Below are positions 35,036 through 46,076 of a DNA stretch of 64,000 nucleotides, piece after piece. Origin of the DNA: Selaginella moellendorffii (lineage: Eukaryota > Streptophyta > Lycopodiopsida > Selaginellales > Selaginellaceae); assembly GCF_000143415.4 (NCBI RefSeq), contig NW_003314311.1, positions 1,091,062 to 1,155,061 on the forward strand, written 5' to 3'. The position numbers were made by a program, and so were the translations under genes. Every line of letters starts with the position of its first letter. The stretch's first letter is position 1. The notes beneath the pieces are model-generated. The model was given only the letters and a program-made list of their open reading frames with translations. It made no database searches and was not told the origin of the DNA.

Positions 35036-35453
35036 ACGGACAAACGGAAAGGGTGAATAGGCAGCTGGAGGATTATTTGCGATGCTATGTCTCAGGAGAC
35101 CACACCGATTGGGTAAGTCATTTGGGACTTGCAGAAATATGTTATAACAACTCACCATATTCGAGTATCAGGGTGAGTCCATGGGAAGTCATCAATGGGC
35201 GAGCTATTGAAGGTCTTGTGGAGCTCGGTGTGGCCGAGTACCATGGAGAGTTACCCGCAGTGGAGGCATTCATGGCGGAAAGACTCAGCATTTAGAATCT
35301 AGTGAGGGATTCCTTGGAACGGGCTCAACAAAGGCAAACCAAATACGTGAACCAGAAGCGTCAGGATGTAGAGTTCCAAGCTGGGGAAAAGGTGTGGCTG
35401 AACACCAAGAACCTCAGGCTACCAAGTGGGATCAGCCGAAAGTTGACCCAAAG

Positions 35454-35505
35454 GTAAAAATGCATGTATTCCTGTAAATGAATTGATCTTGAGTTCCTTA
35501 AGCAG
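35454..35505 (+). other. Putative intron 2 in integrase, element 1
   Basis: 52-bp GTAAAA...AGCAG interval that interrupts the block KLTQR|FAGPYEI in the integrase C-terminal domain (AG|G codon split). Splicing restores the frame into the chromodomain; without it TAA follows directly. Confidence 0.8.
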
Positions 35506-35887
35506 GTTCGCAGGGCCTTACGAGATCGAGACACGAATCGGTAAAGTGGCTTACCGACTCCGACTTCCTCGAGTGATGGGGAAGATGCACCCAGTGTTCC
35601 GCGTGAACTTACTCAAGCCGTACTTTGAGGATCCGCTTCGCAAGGACCAAGTAAGACCTTTACCTGAGGTTATCCAAGGGGAAGAGGAATACGAAGTTGA
35701 GGCCATCCTCAATGCGCGCAAGAGCAAGCGACAAGGACGCGAGGTGAAAGAGTTCCATGTGAAGTGGAAAGGATTTCCACACTGCGAAGCAACGTGGGAA
35801 CCGGAGGAGAACCTAGAAAACGCGCGAGATCTAGTGGAGGAATTTCTGCAAGGCAGAACTCTATGTATTTATGCAAAGTTCAATTAA

Positions 35888-36288
35888 AGTATCAATTTGT
35901 GGAGTTGAGCAATGGCATATGTTGGGACCCGAAAGCGCGCCGAAGGTAAGCTAATTAGCATGGGTTAGCTAGGTCGACCAGGCGTAGGGCACTACGCCCG
36001 ACTCCCCGCGGGGATGTCAAATCCATAGACATATTCTACGGAGGTTGGGTTCAAGTCCCAACCCCCTAGTAAAGCAAGGCTGGGTTCAAGTCCCGACCCT
36101 ATACTAGGGCGTGGTGAGGTGAGGAGTGTAGGGACACCTATACTCTGTTGTCATGGCTCTTGGCCAGGGAGGCTAATTTAGGCACACCGCTAAGTGGGGG
36201 GATGCCCCCGGAGACATGGTCAACAAGTCGTAAGATAAAAAAGAGACGTTCGATGTGGGCATCGAACTTCTTCTATGGGTGGTGGAGT
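35888..36288 (+). other. Element 1 3' untranslated region with hairpins, two T-arm-like motifs and PPT
   Basis: Between the chromodomain stop and the 3' LTR. It has a 7-bp hairpin (GGCGTAG-GGCA-CTACGCC, 35981-35998), a CCCCGCGGGG palindrome (36004-36013) and two copies of the tRNA box B/T-loop consensus GGTTCAAGTCC (36048-36058, 36083-36093). The first is flanked by a perfect 5-bp T-stem (TTGGG/CCCAA). A G-rich tract GGGTGGTGGAGT (36277-36288) abuts the LTR as a likely polypurine tract. The same arrangement is in element 2. Confidence 0.7.
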
Positions 36289-37445
36289 TGTAAGGAACCG
36301 ACTCCCCGAGATGTCGTAGGCTAAAGGATCCCCGAAAGCATGACCGAAATGACAAAGAGTTCATCGGATGGGACCGAGTCGAAGATTGAGTCCAAGACCG
36401 ACTCTGAGACCGAGTCGAGATAGAGTCCGGGATCGAGTCCGAGACCGAATCGAAGACCGAGTTCGAGACCGAGTTCGAGACAGAGTCCGAGATCCAAATC
36501 GGGTCCGAGACCGAGTCCGAGGTCGAGTCCGAGGTCGAGTCCGAAGTCGAGTCCGAGATCGGGTCCGAGATCGAGTCTGAAATCGAGTCCGAGACCGAGT
36601 CCGAAGTCGAGTCCGAGATCGAGTCCGAGATCGATTCTGAGACTAATTCCAAATACTAATACAGCTCAAGGCGTGAAAGCCCAAAGCATGCATCTCCCAG
36701 GGGGGGGGGGCTGCAAGGGGTTCCAAAAGTATAGTAGGGATAGTGAGGTCCAAGAACCAGTCTTGAAGGAACTCTCCAGTGGGGCTTCCAAACTGACTTG
36801 AGGTTGAGATTGGGGCCGAGGGGCCTTGGGTGGGAGTGAGCATGGGCTTGAGTGGTGCCGAAGGGGCCAACCAGGGAAGTGCTCAAGAGTAGCTCCCACT
36901 CCCGAAAGGGAAACCGACTACAGTGCTCCCGGCTCATGTGGAGTGGTGCCCCACTTGAGTACCTTGTGGCTCATTGGTCCTCGCCCTTCCTAGGGGCTTG
37001 GGCCTTGCCTTCGGGATGGAAGTGCGGGGGTAGAGGTACCCATACCGGGCCGTTAGGCCACGGTGTTTCTCCCTGACGTCCCGAAGCAAGTGCTGCACCC
37101 AAGGCTTGGGATTTAGAGGGTCCCATGATCAAGTCTTGTGGTACCAAGGGGTGTTAGGAATCTGGAGGCTTGGTGTGCTTGGCTGCTTGTGCCTGCGGGG
37201 AGTGTAACCGAACCTTAATTCCAGTCTAACCCGGGGAGGGGGATTCGGAGAGATTTGGGAATCCGTAGATGGATGGCTAACACTTCGTTGCTCATGCAGT
37301 GAGTAGCTAAAACCAAGTAGGACCAAGTAGGAGCTGGTACCATAGGCGAGAACCTTGGCGAGGGACCTTAGCACAAGCCAAGGCAGTGTTGGTCGAATAG
37401 ACGAGGTAAGCTGGCAAATTGGAAAGGAAAAATTTGTGGCTTACA
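36289..37445 (+). repeat. Element 1 3' LTR
   Basis: 1157-bp LTR, TGTAAG...CTTACA. About 36370-36650 is a GAGTCCGA-type minisatellite. A 12-G run lies at 36699-36710. It corresponds to the LTRs at 46077-47228 and 52462-53607. Confidence 0.93.
36370..36650 (+). repeat. LTR minisatellite of GAGTC-type 6-bp units (element 1 3' LTR)
   Basis: Dozens of degenerate 6-bp units of the form GAGTCC/GAGACC. Because 6 is a multiple of 3 the antisense strand stays open and would read as Ser-Asp repeats, and one sense frame reads as Arg-rich repeats. Open frames here are a by-product of the repeat, not genes. Confidence 0.85.
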
Positions 37446-37582
37446 CACTGCTGTGGCGCTATGCATTTCGCCAGGGATCACCAACGATGTCATCGGAGTT
37501 CTCAACGTCTTTTTATGCTAGCACTTGTCCCGATCTCCCTCAAATCGTGAGAAGTGTGATTCGCTTTGAATTTTCCAATGAC
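37446..37582 (+). pseudogene. Peroxidase P3, downstream piece of exon 1
   Basis: Resumes at the second CACTG duplication and reads the end of the signal region and STSFYASTCPDLPQIVRSV, then stops matching at TTTTCCAATGAC. From there it is fused directly to C-type DNA (TTTTGAGTTTTCAAC). The rest of the peroxidase, a whole VPS13 fragment and the left part of C are missing from this unit. Confidence 0.9.
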
Positions 37583-38632
37583 ATTTTGAGTTTTCAACTG
37601 TGGAGTGATAAATATGTTAAAGGCTATATTATCATATAATTTCCCCTTTTTCAATTGGTTGGTGAAATTTTTTTTGCTACCTTGGAGTAGGAAAATATAT
37701 GGTGCTTGCTTCACTTAGATTAGGATTAACTTGTTGTAGTTAGTGATGAAGCACAAGTGAAAAATCATGAGAAGGAAATAAGTGGGAGATTATTTTAAGC
37801 CTAGATAAAAAATTTGATGATTTACAAATGAAAAAAGTCTATATTAATGGGAACAATAGTATATAGTTGGTTAATTAGGATGTGATTATAGGATGAGATT
37901 TAGATAACTATCATTATAGATCCTTGAGATAAATAGCTATTAAATTTATTTTTATTAAATAATTACCTTTTCTCCAGTTGACTTAAATAAAATATGTTAC
38001 ATTTGGGTAGGATGGGTTTAATTCCTAAGAAAGTGGCACATTCACAAAAATGAAGAAACCGAAGTGGCATAATATTTATATATAGGAGAAAAAATATTAA
38101 AAAAAACGAGAGGCACATCACAATTATAAGAAAAAGGTACAACATTCCATGCATAAGGAACTTAAGAGAAGGCGGCAAAGAGTATTGTGCCACGCCATTC
38201 ATGCTAGACAAGCAATGGGGATGCGGACAAAAACTTGGTTTCATCTCACGGGCGGAAAACCTTCGACCTCTCCAAGTTTTCCCTGTCAAACTCATGCTGA
38301 AGAGAAACATAAAATGGAAAAAAAATATTAAAAAAAGAGAAAAGAAGATAAGAAAAAGTCACCAAAAAGAGAAAAAATATTAAAAAAAGGAGGAGGAAGA
38401 CTTTTAAAGAGGATGAAAAATATTAAAAACGAAGGAGAGAGGAAAAGGTCTATGGCAGAGGAGACAAGAAAACATAGTAGAGTGGGGAAATATAATATAG
38501 TCAAAAGTTCAATAGATGCTAGCTGTAATTGAATTTTGTTATTTCCAATCCAACAGAGGAGAAGACAAAAGAGAAAAATTGTATAAATAGACTTCATTTG
38601 CGACGGGTGGAAGAAAATTTTTACTGATCAAA
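37583..38632. repeat. C': shortened AT-rich segment and P4 promoter
   Basis: Right part of a C segment (matches 30577-31440). It carries a 153-bp GC-richer insertion at 38148-38300 not present in C1-C4, A-rich blocks (~38090-38440), and TATAAATAG at 38582-38590, 51 bp before the P4 ATG. Confidence 0.75.
38148..38300. repeat. 153-bp insertion of unknown origin in C'
   Basis: Inserted between ACAACATTC and AGAGAAACAT relative to C2, where only AGAAAG lies between. Base composition is clearly more GC-rich than its A-tract surroundings. Not recognised. A second copy lies at the same site in C'' (54310-54462). Confidence 0.8.
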
Positions 38633-39676
38633 ATGCAGCGATTCAAACTTCAAGCTCCAGTCGCCTTTGCCGCATTACTACTAGTGCTAGCACTGCTGCG
38701 GCACTATGTATTTCACCAAGGATCACAAATAATGTCATCAGAGCTCTCAACTTCTTTCTATGTTAGCACTTGTCCCGATCTCCCTCAGATCGTGAGAAGT
38801 GTGATTCACTCTGAATTTTCCAACAACAGTCGATCTGCTGCATCAATCCTCAAGCTCCACTTCCAAGATTGCTTCGCTGGAGTAAGTTAGAAATTAAAAT
38901 AGCGTTGCTCATTAATGGCTGCCAGGGCTGCGACGGATCGCTGCTCCTCCAGCGAGGAGATGGGCGCTCCGCCAAGGGACTCAAAACCATCAACAACGTC
39001 AAGCGCGCCGTGGAGACTTCATGCCCGGCAACAGTATCGTGCGCGGACATTCTTGCGCTGAGCGCCCGTGAATCCGTCATAGCCGTGAGTGAGAATCTCC
39101 ATCGCGGCTTGAGTTGATCATTCTCTTTCGACTTTGCAGCTGGGCGGCCCTTCATGGACAGTAGAATTTGGCCGACGGGACAGTCCCGCGACCGTCGCCA
39201 CCGCAATGGAGGCCATTCCCAGCCCAAACCTCACCGCAACGCAGCTCATCGAGCGCTTCCAAAGGCGGGGTCTTTCCAAGCGTGATCTCGTAGCGCTTTC
39301 AGGAGGCCACTCCATCGGCCAGGCCCAGTGCTCTGCATTTAGCGCACGCCTCTTCAATGGAACCCCAGGAGATAGCATCGATCGGGCCTTCAAATCTCGA
39401 CTCGAGAAGAATTGCCCTCCAACAGCCCCAGACAGATTGACCAATTTGGATCCATCCCCCACCACCTTCGACAACTTGTACTTTCGAGCTCTCCTGGCCA
39501 ATCAGTCGCTCCTCTTTTCAGACCAGCAGCTCTTGCAGAGTGATCTGGTGGGCTTTGTCAAGGAGTTTGCGGCCAATCAGCAGACGTTCTTTACCGCGTT
39601 CGCCGCTGGCATGATCAAAATGGGCAAGCTCTCGCCAATCACAGGAGGGCATGGTGAAATTCGATCCTCGTGCTAG
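38633..39676 (+). CDS. Class III peroxidase-like protein, copy P4 (distal Gln variant)
   Basis: Exons 38633-38881, 38926-39084 and 39140-39676, 314 residues, intact frame. The distal block reads KLHFQDCFAGGCDGS: catalytic Arg38 and His42 positions are Lys and Gln. The DCF-AG-GCDGS spacing is closer to the family norm than the SR found in P1, P2 and P7. First Cys (STCPDL), proximal His in GGHSIG and terminal Cys are all kept. The signal region is slightly changed (AALLLVLALLRHYVFHQG). Three exons and intron positions are as in the other copies. By family chemistry normal peroxidase turnover is unlikely. The intact frame suggests it may still be expressed. Confidence 0.88.
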
Positions 39677-40171
39677 TTTTTTTCCTATACATGTAAATCT
39701 ATTCCTCACATAAAAATATACACCACAGCCTTGACTAGAGAAAGGAATGTTGGCATATCCCGTAGCTTGATGATGGTGGTGGAAATTTTCTCGTCCTGCT
39801 AAATCACTCTGGTGAGAGATTCCATTCTTCCCAATCAAGATCCCCCTTAAGCTCGGCCACTTGGCCAATGAGCCAAGATTTTCGCCGCGAGCCAGGGCAC
39901 GTCATCGCAGCCGCATCGGCGAAATTTCAATTCCCACGGTTAGGAATCTTCAACTCCCTGCGAATAACGAAACCGAAGCTTTGACAATGGCGAAGAAAGA
40001 GGCTGCACTCTTAAACCCTAACGTTAATATATATAAACCTTAGGTTTTAGACGTATTGCCACGCAATGGCGAATATTCACTGGCATATACTTGCTTGCTG
40101 TGGAGAAAATTTTGTGCTGCCTAAGGCGCTGCGATCGGTAGGAGTGATGCGCTTGGGCGCTCGGTGTCGTC
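39677..40171 (+). promoter_or_regulatory. P4-V3 intergenic with V3 promoter
   Basis: Telo-box at 40013-40021 and TATATATAAA at 40028-40037 before the V3 ATG (40172). Compared with units 1 and 2 it has an extra ~50 bp (CCCTGCGAATAACG..., about 39956-40008), shared with units 4 and 5. Confidence 0.55.
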
Positions 40172-43100
40172 ATGTTTGAGGCTCATGTGAGTGATCGATC
40201 GCTAGTTTGGGGATTGGAGAGATGGATTGCATTTGGCGGACTGGATTGAGCTCGCGATTTTCTCCATTTCTTGTTTCTGCAGGTCTTGTATCTTCTTCGC
40301 AGATACCTGGGCCAGTATGTGCGGGGTCTCTCAGCGGAGGCGCTCCAGATCAGTGTGTGGAAAGGTGAGAGCTAGATCTTTTGCTCGGGGGGTGTTGAAA
40401 TTTTGGTGTTTTTTGGACAGGCGATGTAGTGCTCAAGGACTTGCAGCTCAAGGCTGAAGCACTGAATGCTCTGAGGCTTCCTCTCACTGTCAAAGCTGGA
40501 TTCCTTGGGTCTGTCACGTTGAAGGCAAGGCATTGATCAAGAAAAGTGTACCTTTGATTCTTATGCTTTCGTTTTTCTTAGATTCCTTGGAACAAGCTTG
40601 GAAGAGATCCGGTGATTGTACTTCTCGACCGGGTTTTTGTTTTGGCGGAGCCTGTTGAAGATGAACAGCTTTTCAAGGTAAGATTTGGTTTTTAGCTTCA
40701 AGCGTTACGGAAACTTTCGTGAAATGCGGTTGCAGAACGAGAACATGGAAGCCTGGCTTGACGCTAAGCGGAGCCAGATTGAGGTTAGTACATACTTGCC
40801 TGTCAAGTTTATTCTCAAACGCTTTTTGTGTCTTAAGGAGCTGGAGATGGCATTGCTTGATGCGAAGGCAGGAAGATCCGGTGATGATGCGGTATGTGCC
40901 GCAAAATGCTGTTTGAGGTTTCGTGTTAAATTTTCTGTTTTTTGCAGTTGCCGGAAAGTAAGTCCTGGTTAGGCTCGCTCGTTGCGACGATCATTGGCAA
41001 TCTTAAAGTCTCCGTGACTAATCTTCATATTCGTTACGAAGACACCCTCAGGTCGCGTTCATCTCTATCAAGTTAAATGCTGGTACTGATACTGGCTTCA
41101 TTTTTCCGCAACCCCTCCCATCCATTTTGTTTTGGCGTTACTTTAGCCAAACTTGCCGCTGTGACCATCGACGAGAATGATGTAGAAACCTTCGTAACTA
41201 GCGGAGCTCTTGACAAGCTTCACAAGGTATTTTGATCAATTTTGTAACGTGTACTTCAGTTTCTTTTTTCCTGCTTGCTGTGCAGTCGCTCCAGCTGGAT
41301 AGTTTTTCTATCTACCATGACTCGGATACTGGGCCGTGGACCCTGGAGAAACGGTGGGATGAGATGACATCCAAAGAATGGAGCGAGGTTTGTGTTTTCT
41401 TCAATGAAAACAGCATTTTACATTATTATGGTTTCAGATGTTTGAACTGAGCATTAAAGGGAAAATACAACACAAGTACCTGCTTCATCCGGTTGCTGGC
41501 CTGATGAAGTATCACCGGTGTGGAAAGAGAGAGAAAAGGGATTCTAAAACACCTTTTCAGAAGGCTTCTCTCGTTTTGGATCAAGTGTCTATTGCTGTGT
41601 CTGAGGTTGGTTTCTCTAAATGCTACACTTGGGTTAACTTTCATTCTGTTTTAGGATCAATATCGGGATGGTATTCAACTGTTGGAGGGTGTTTCACGGT
41701 ACAGGATACGAATGGAGTTCTCTCTCTTCAGACCTATGATACCCGTGTTGGTAGATGCTAAGGCATGGTGGCGCTATGCTGGTCGTGCAGTAACGCAGCA
41801 GCAGAGAAAGTCAAGGTTCGTTTTGATATTTAACCGAGTATGCTAAAGCAAATTTTTGCAGGTGTAACTTCTCTTGGGAAAATCTGTCTCGAGCATCAGG
41901 ATTACGAAAGAAATATGTGGATCTTTATGTTAGCGGGCTCCAGCAGGGCAAGTTTGACAATTTTGAAATAAGGCAAATCGACCGGGAGCTAGACGTAGAA
42001 GTTAATCTACTTTGGAGGTCGGTAGTTTGTGTATGCTTTCTGTTAGTTGATGGAGAAGTGGTGGCTGCAGAATGCTTGCCCATGCAAAAGTTGAGACGGC
42101 AAAGTTAAAAGAGGCAGCCGCGGCCCGGGAAAAGTCCAGGAAAAGCACCTGGTGGCCATTTGGCGGGTATTGTGGCATATGTTTTCATTTGTTTTACATT
42201 AATCGCTTGCTATGCAGGAGCGGCGCTGGTCCAAGGGCCTCAGTTGCCCAAGGCCCTGAAACGGAAGCGGCCCCAGCGCAACTTACAAAGGAAGAATGGA
42301 ATAAGATTAACGAGCTTCTAAGCTATCAACCGGGGCAAGACTATCCGCTGCTTTCTACTCAAGAGCCACAGAACATGCTGCAAACAATGCTCGACGTGAC
42401 CATAAAACAGAGCTTGGCGTGCATAAAAGACAGCACCGATTTGGTCATATTATGTGGGACTTTCTCCAATTTAAACGTTTCTCTCAAGCTGTTCCCGAAA
42501 ACGTTCTTCTGCGACACTAAGTTGACGTACTATGGCCTTTCATCTCCAGAGGGGCCTCTCGTTTCGGTAAGCTGAATGGAATTTGCATGTCTTAAGATGA
42601 TAATATCTGTCTGGTTTGACAGAGCGTGAGTAGAGAGGGAAGAGCACAAGCGTTGGATTTGACGTTTGTGTATGTTCCTTTCGAAGAACATTTGGATTGG
42701 AAGCTGTCTGTCACGATGTCATCATGCTATGTGACGGTAACGTTTTGTGTTGAAAGAGTTCATCCCAGCTTACATAATGCGTGCAGGTTTGGAGATCCAG
42801 TTTTGACAGGGTCATGCACTTTATGAAATCTGGCCAAGCTATGAGCCCGACAGTGGCTTTGGAAACTGCTGTCGCTTTGCAGGTATGAGGCTCCGTAGCA
42901 AAAATATATGTTACTCATTTCACAGTGCATGCATGCCAGACAAAGCTAGAAGAGGTAACGAGGCGTGCTCAAGAACGGATACTATCTCAACTAGAGAAAC
43001 AGAGAAGGTATTCAAAAGTTTATGCTACTCTTTTTGGCTTGACTTTTTCTTGCATGCAGGTTCTCTATAGATATTGATCTTGACGCTCCAAAAGTCTTAA

Positions 43101-43925
43101 TTCCTGCACTCAAAGATGAAGGAATTGGAAAGAAAAGCCAATTGTTGGTAGACTTGGGACATTTTAATCTTCGAACACTGGTACGTGCATAAGATGCATC
43201 TAAAACTTACAACATCCTTCTTCAGGGGAATGACGACGTTGAGTTCCTGAAACGAAGTCGCTACACTAAACTTCATGTATCTGGACGGGATATATCGGCT
43301 TTTCTTTGTTGATGGTGATTTCGAATGGGCTCACTTTCCTGCGCTGGCCACAGATGCTTGTGACAACGCATATTTAATCTTTCCTGTACTTGACCGTTGT
43401 GGGATGTCGATTATGCTACATATGGTGATGCTAGTTACGACATAGTTTGTGGCTATTGACTTTATGTTCCAGGCTCAATATGAAGATTTGAATTGGCCTT
43501 CAACATGCGTTGCAATTGAAGTTCCTCGCCTTGGTATCCATTTTTCTCCTACAAGATACCTTAGGCTGCTCTATCTTCTGCACGCTCTGGAGTCGGCTGA
43601 CCGGTCCAGCTCCCAGCCGAACGCTTTATCTTGGCAACCATCAGAGGCAGCTGGAGATGCACGAGTGCTTAAATTGTTACTTTCCTCGCCCATCAGCGTC
43701 TAAGCATCACTCATTCTGCAGGGAATTGGTAATATTACTGCAGAATGGCAGCCTTGTTGGATTGCGTTGGCAGGGCCATACCTGTACGTTCTAGAGGCAG
43801 AAGACTCAAAGAACAGCCCACATCAATGCATGAGCTACTCCTCAAAGGACAGGAGGAAAGCCTCCTCTACCCTGGAAATCCCAAGCTTTTGGAGAAGATC
43901 ACACTCTAGAGTCTCTACTGCAATG
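40172..43925 (+). pseudogene. VPS13: VPS13 5' fragment, copy V3
   Basis: Same exons as V1/V2. Exons 1-7 are in frame, including the GC-AG intron between GSVTLK and IPWNKL. Lesions: the acceptor before the exon starting NPSHPFCFG is CCG instead of CAG (41106-41108), and the extra T at ~43298-43305 shared with V2 and V4. The donor near 43670 is deleted as in V2. The frame cannot be completed and the copy ends in the PH-like region. Confidence 0.84.
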
Positions 43926-46013
43926 AAAGGCCCATGACATACTGGAAACTCTCACTTAAGCATCTTGCACTGGAGATTTCCCTTGTGGCCGGAGATGAAT
44001 GCGGTGATGTTGTGATGTTGTGAGGTTTATTTATGATGCACTTGCACTGGACACACTTCTTCCAGTAAGATCTGAACCACATCACGTACTCTAGTCTAGA
44101 TTCATATGCTTTTTGTTGAAAAATGAACAAGGTTATGAGTAAGTGATTTGCTAGTCATTATTGATCAAAGTGATTTTGGAAAGATGCTTTGAATGTGGAG
44201 TAGTTAACTATGTTTGCCTCCAAAAGAGTGTTTTTTCCATGTTGTTTGGCCAATGAGTGATTGCAAAAAGTTGTAAAGCTTGTGCCAATGCTATTTGATG
44301 GACAATATTGTTCAAAGTGAGTGATATATGTTTTGGCAAAGATGTCACCATTGCTAAAGAAGTGTGCCTTGCTATAGAATATGGATGTGCATGGGGAGAA
44401 CCATCAATGGTAGACTCTTTCACTCAGTATCTATGGTAAACAATGCTTCTTTCTTGCTAGAAAGAGCATTTTGGTAATCTAGCTTGCATAGGTATCAAAA
44501 CATCCCTATACCCTATGCATTATATGAAAGATTATTGGCTGCCATCTCTGCCTGAAATGAGTTTGAACTAGCATAATAAAGTGTCTAATATGTAGCAAAT
44601 GCCAAGTCATAGAAAGATGTTAAAGAATTTTAATTTGTGTCAGAATAAAATGTCCAAAATGGGATAGTTCCAAATAAATAAGTATACTACTGTGGATTTC
44701 CCCTAACCAAGATTGTTGTCCTTTTGCAAATCCCAATTCCTCATAAAGAAAAGAGAAATTTAGCTATAAAATTGAAGAAAGATATGAAAGATATCATGAA
44801 AGAATATAGATATAGGATATCACCTAAAAACAGTGGAAAAAAAAAAAACAAAGAAAACAAGCTATAACTTTTAAAATGTTTCAAAGTGAATATGAAATTT
44901 GATATAGACTCATTAAAAAAGCTTATACTTAAACAAAGAGAATGAGATTAAAACGATGGAGCTAAAACACCAAAATGCCTGTAGAAAACTGATTTAAACT
45001 TTAAATTTATAACTCATGTAATTATGAGATAAGATTTAGATATATTATTATTATGAATCTTTGGAACCTTGAGGATCCATTTGGACAATTTCCTTGTTTT
45101 AACACACACATTTTGAGTTTTCAACTGTGGAGTGATAAATATGTTAAAGGCTATATTATCAAATAATTTCCCCTTTTTCAATTTGTTGGTGAAATTTTTT
45201 TTGCTACCTTGGAGTAGGAAAATATATGGTGCTTGCTTCACTTAGATTAGGATTAACTTGTTGTAGTTAGTGATGAAGCACAAGTGAAAACTCATGAGAG
45301 GGAAATAAGTGGGAGATTATTTTAAGCCTAGATAAAAAATTTGATGATTTACAAATGAAAAAAGTCTATATTAATGGGAACAATAGTATATAGTTGGTTA
45401 ATTAGGATGTGATTATAGGATGAGATTTAGATAACTATCATTATAGATCCTTGAGATAAAATAGCTATTAAATTTATTTTTATTAAATAATTACCTTTTC
45501 TCCAGTTGACTTAAATAAAATATGTTACATTTGGTTAGGATGGGTTCAATTCCTAAGAAAGTGGCACATTCACAAAATGAGGAAACCGAAGTGGCATAAT
45601 ATTTATATATAGGAGAAAAAATATTTAAAAAAACGAGGGGCACATCACAATTATAAGGAAGGGGTACAACATTCAGAAAGAAGAGAAACATAAAATGGAA
45701 AAAAAATATTAAAAAAAGAGAAAAGAAGATAAGAAAAAGTCACCAAAAAGAGAAAAAATATTAAAAAAAGGAGGAGGAAGACTTTTAAAGAGGATAAAAA
45801 ATATTAAAAACGAAGGAGAGAGGAAAAGGTCTATGGCAGAGGAGACAAGAAAAACATAATAGAGTGGGGAAATATAATATAGTTGAATGTTCAATAGGTG
45901 CTAGCTGTCATTAAATTTCATTATTTCTAATCTAATAGAGGAGAGGACAAAAGAGAAAAATTGTATAAATAGACTTCATTTGCGAGGGTGGAAGAAAATT
46001 TTTACTAATCAAA
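43926..46013. repeat. C3: AT-rich segment with gag relic and A-tract repeats
   Basis: Nearly identical to C2 (same deletions and base changes), with the gag-like remnant at about 44180-44423 (minus) and A-rich blocks at about 45610-45830. It ends with the P5 promoter (TATAAATAG at 45964-45972). Confidence 0.65.
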
Positions 46014-46076
46014 ATGTAGCAATTCAAACTTCAGGCTCCAGTCGCCTTTGATGCATTACTGCTGGTGCTAGCACTG
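46014..46076 (+). pseudogene. Peroxidase copy P5, 5' fragment interrupted by gypsy element 2
   Basis: Same fragment as P3 but codon 2 is a stop (ATGTAG at 46014-46019). It ends in the target duplication CACTG (46072-46076) and resumes at 53608. Confidence 0.9.

Larger units (their letters stand above)
31631..35887 (+). pseudogene. Element 1 gag-pol (protease, RT, RNase H, integrase, chromodomain), broken
   Basis: Domains in order: gag C-terminal half; zinc knuckle CYNCGEAGHFSREC (~32214-32255); retropepsin-like segment with HTDAS where the family has D(T/S)GAS (~32440); RT with YIDD (~33479-33490); RNase H from ~33910 (MDAS, YTDN); integrase with HHCC zinc motif and Asp-Asp-Glu core; chromodomain (~35685-35860). 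Breaks: in-frame TAG at 32754-32756 between protease and RT; TAA at 33957-33959; a 1-bp loss at ~34122-34128; a TAG in RNase H shared with element 2; TAG at 34922-34924; TAG at 35293-35295. Two short introns interrupt integrase. Described only; no functional product is expected. Confidence 0.9.
31543..37445 (+). mobile_element. Gypsy element 1 (chromovirus), internally deleted
   Basis: 5903-bp Ty3/gypsy element in the peroxidase coding strand orientation, flanked by CACTG on both sides (31538-31542 and 37446-37450). Ends are TGTAAG...CTTACA. Only 88 bp of the 5' LTR remain (31543-31630); the sequence then jumps into gag. Compared with element 2 about 1.64 kb is missing, including most of the 5' LTR, the primer-binding site and the gag N-terminus. 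The 3' LTR is complete (36289-37445). With no 5' promoter or PBS it cannot move on its own. Same insertion site as element 2, so both descend from one insertion. Confidence 0.95.

Noticed and set aside
36045-36095. Complete tRNA gene
   Set aside because: T-arm/box B present, but no acceptor stem, D-arm or anticodon arm could be folded convincingly.
36173-36652. Long antisense Ser-Asp repeat frames (also 46024-46428, 52346-52813)
   Set aside because: Produced by the 6-bp periodic LTR minisatellite; no start context, domain or conservation beyond the repeat.
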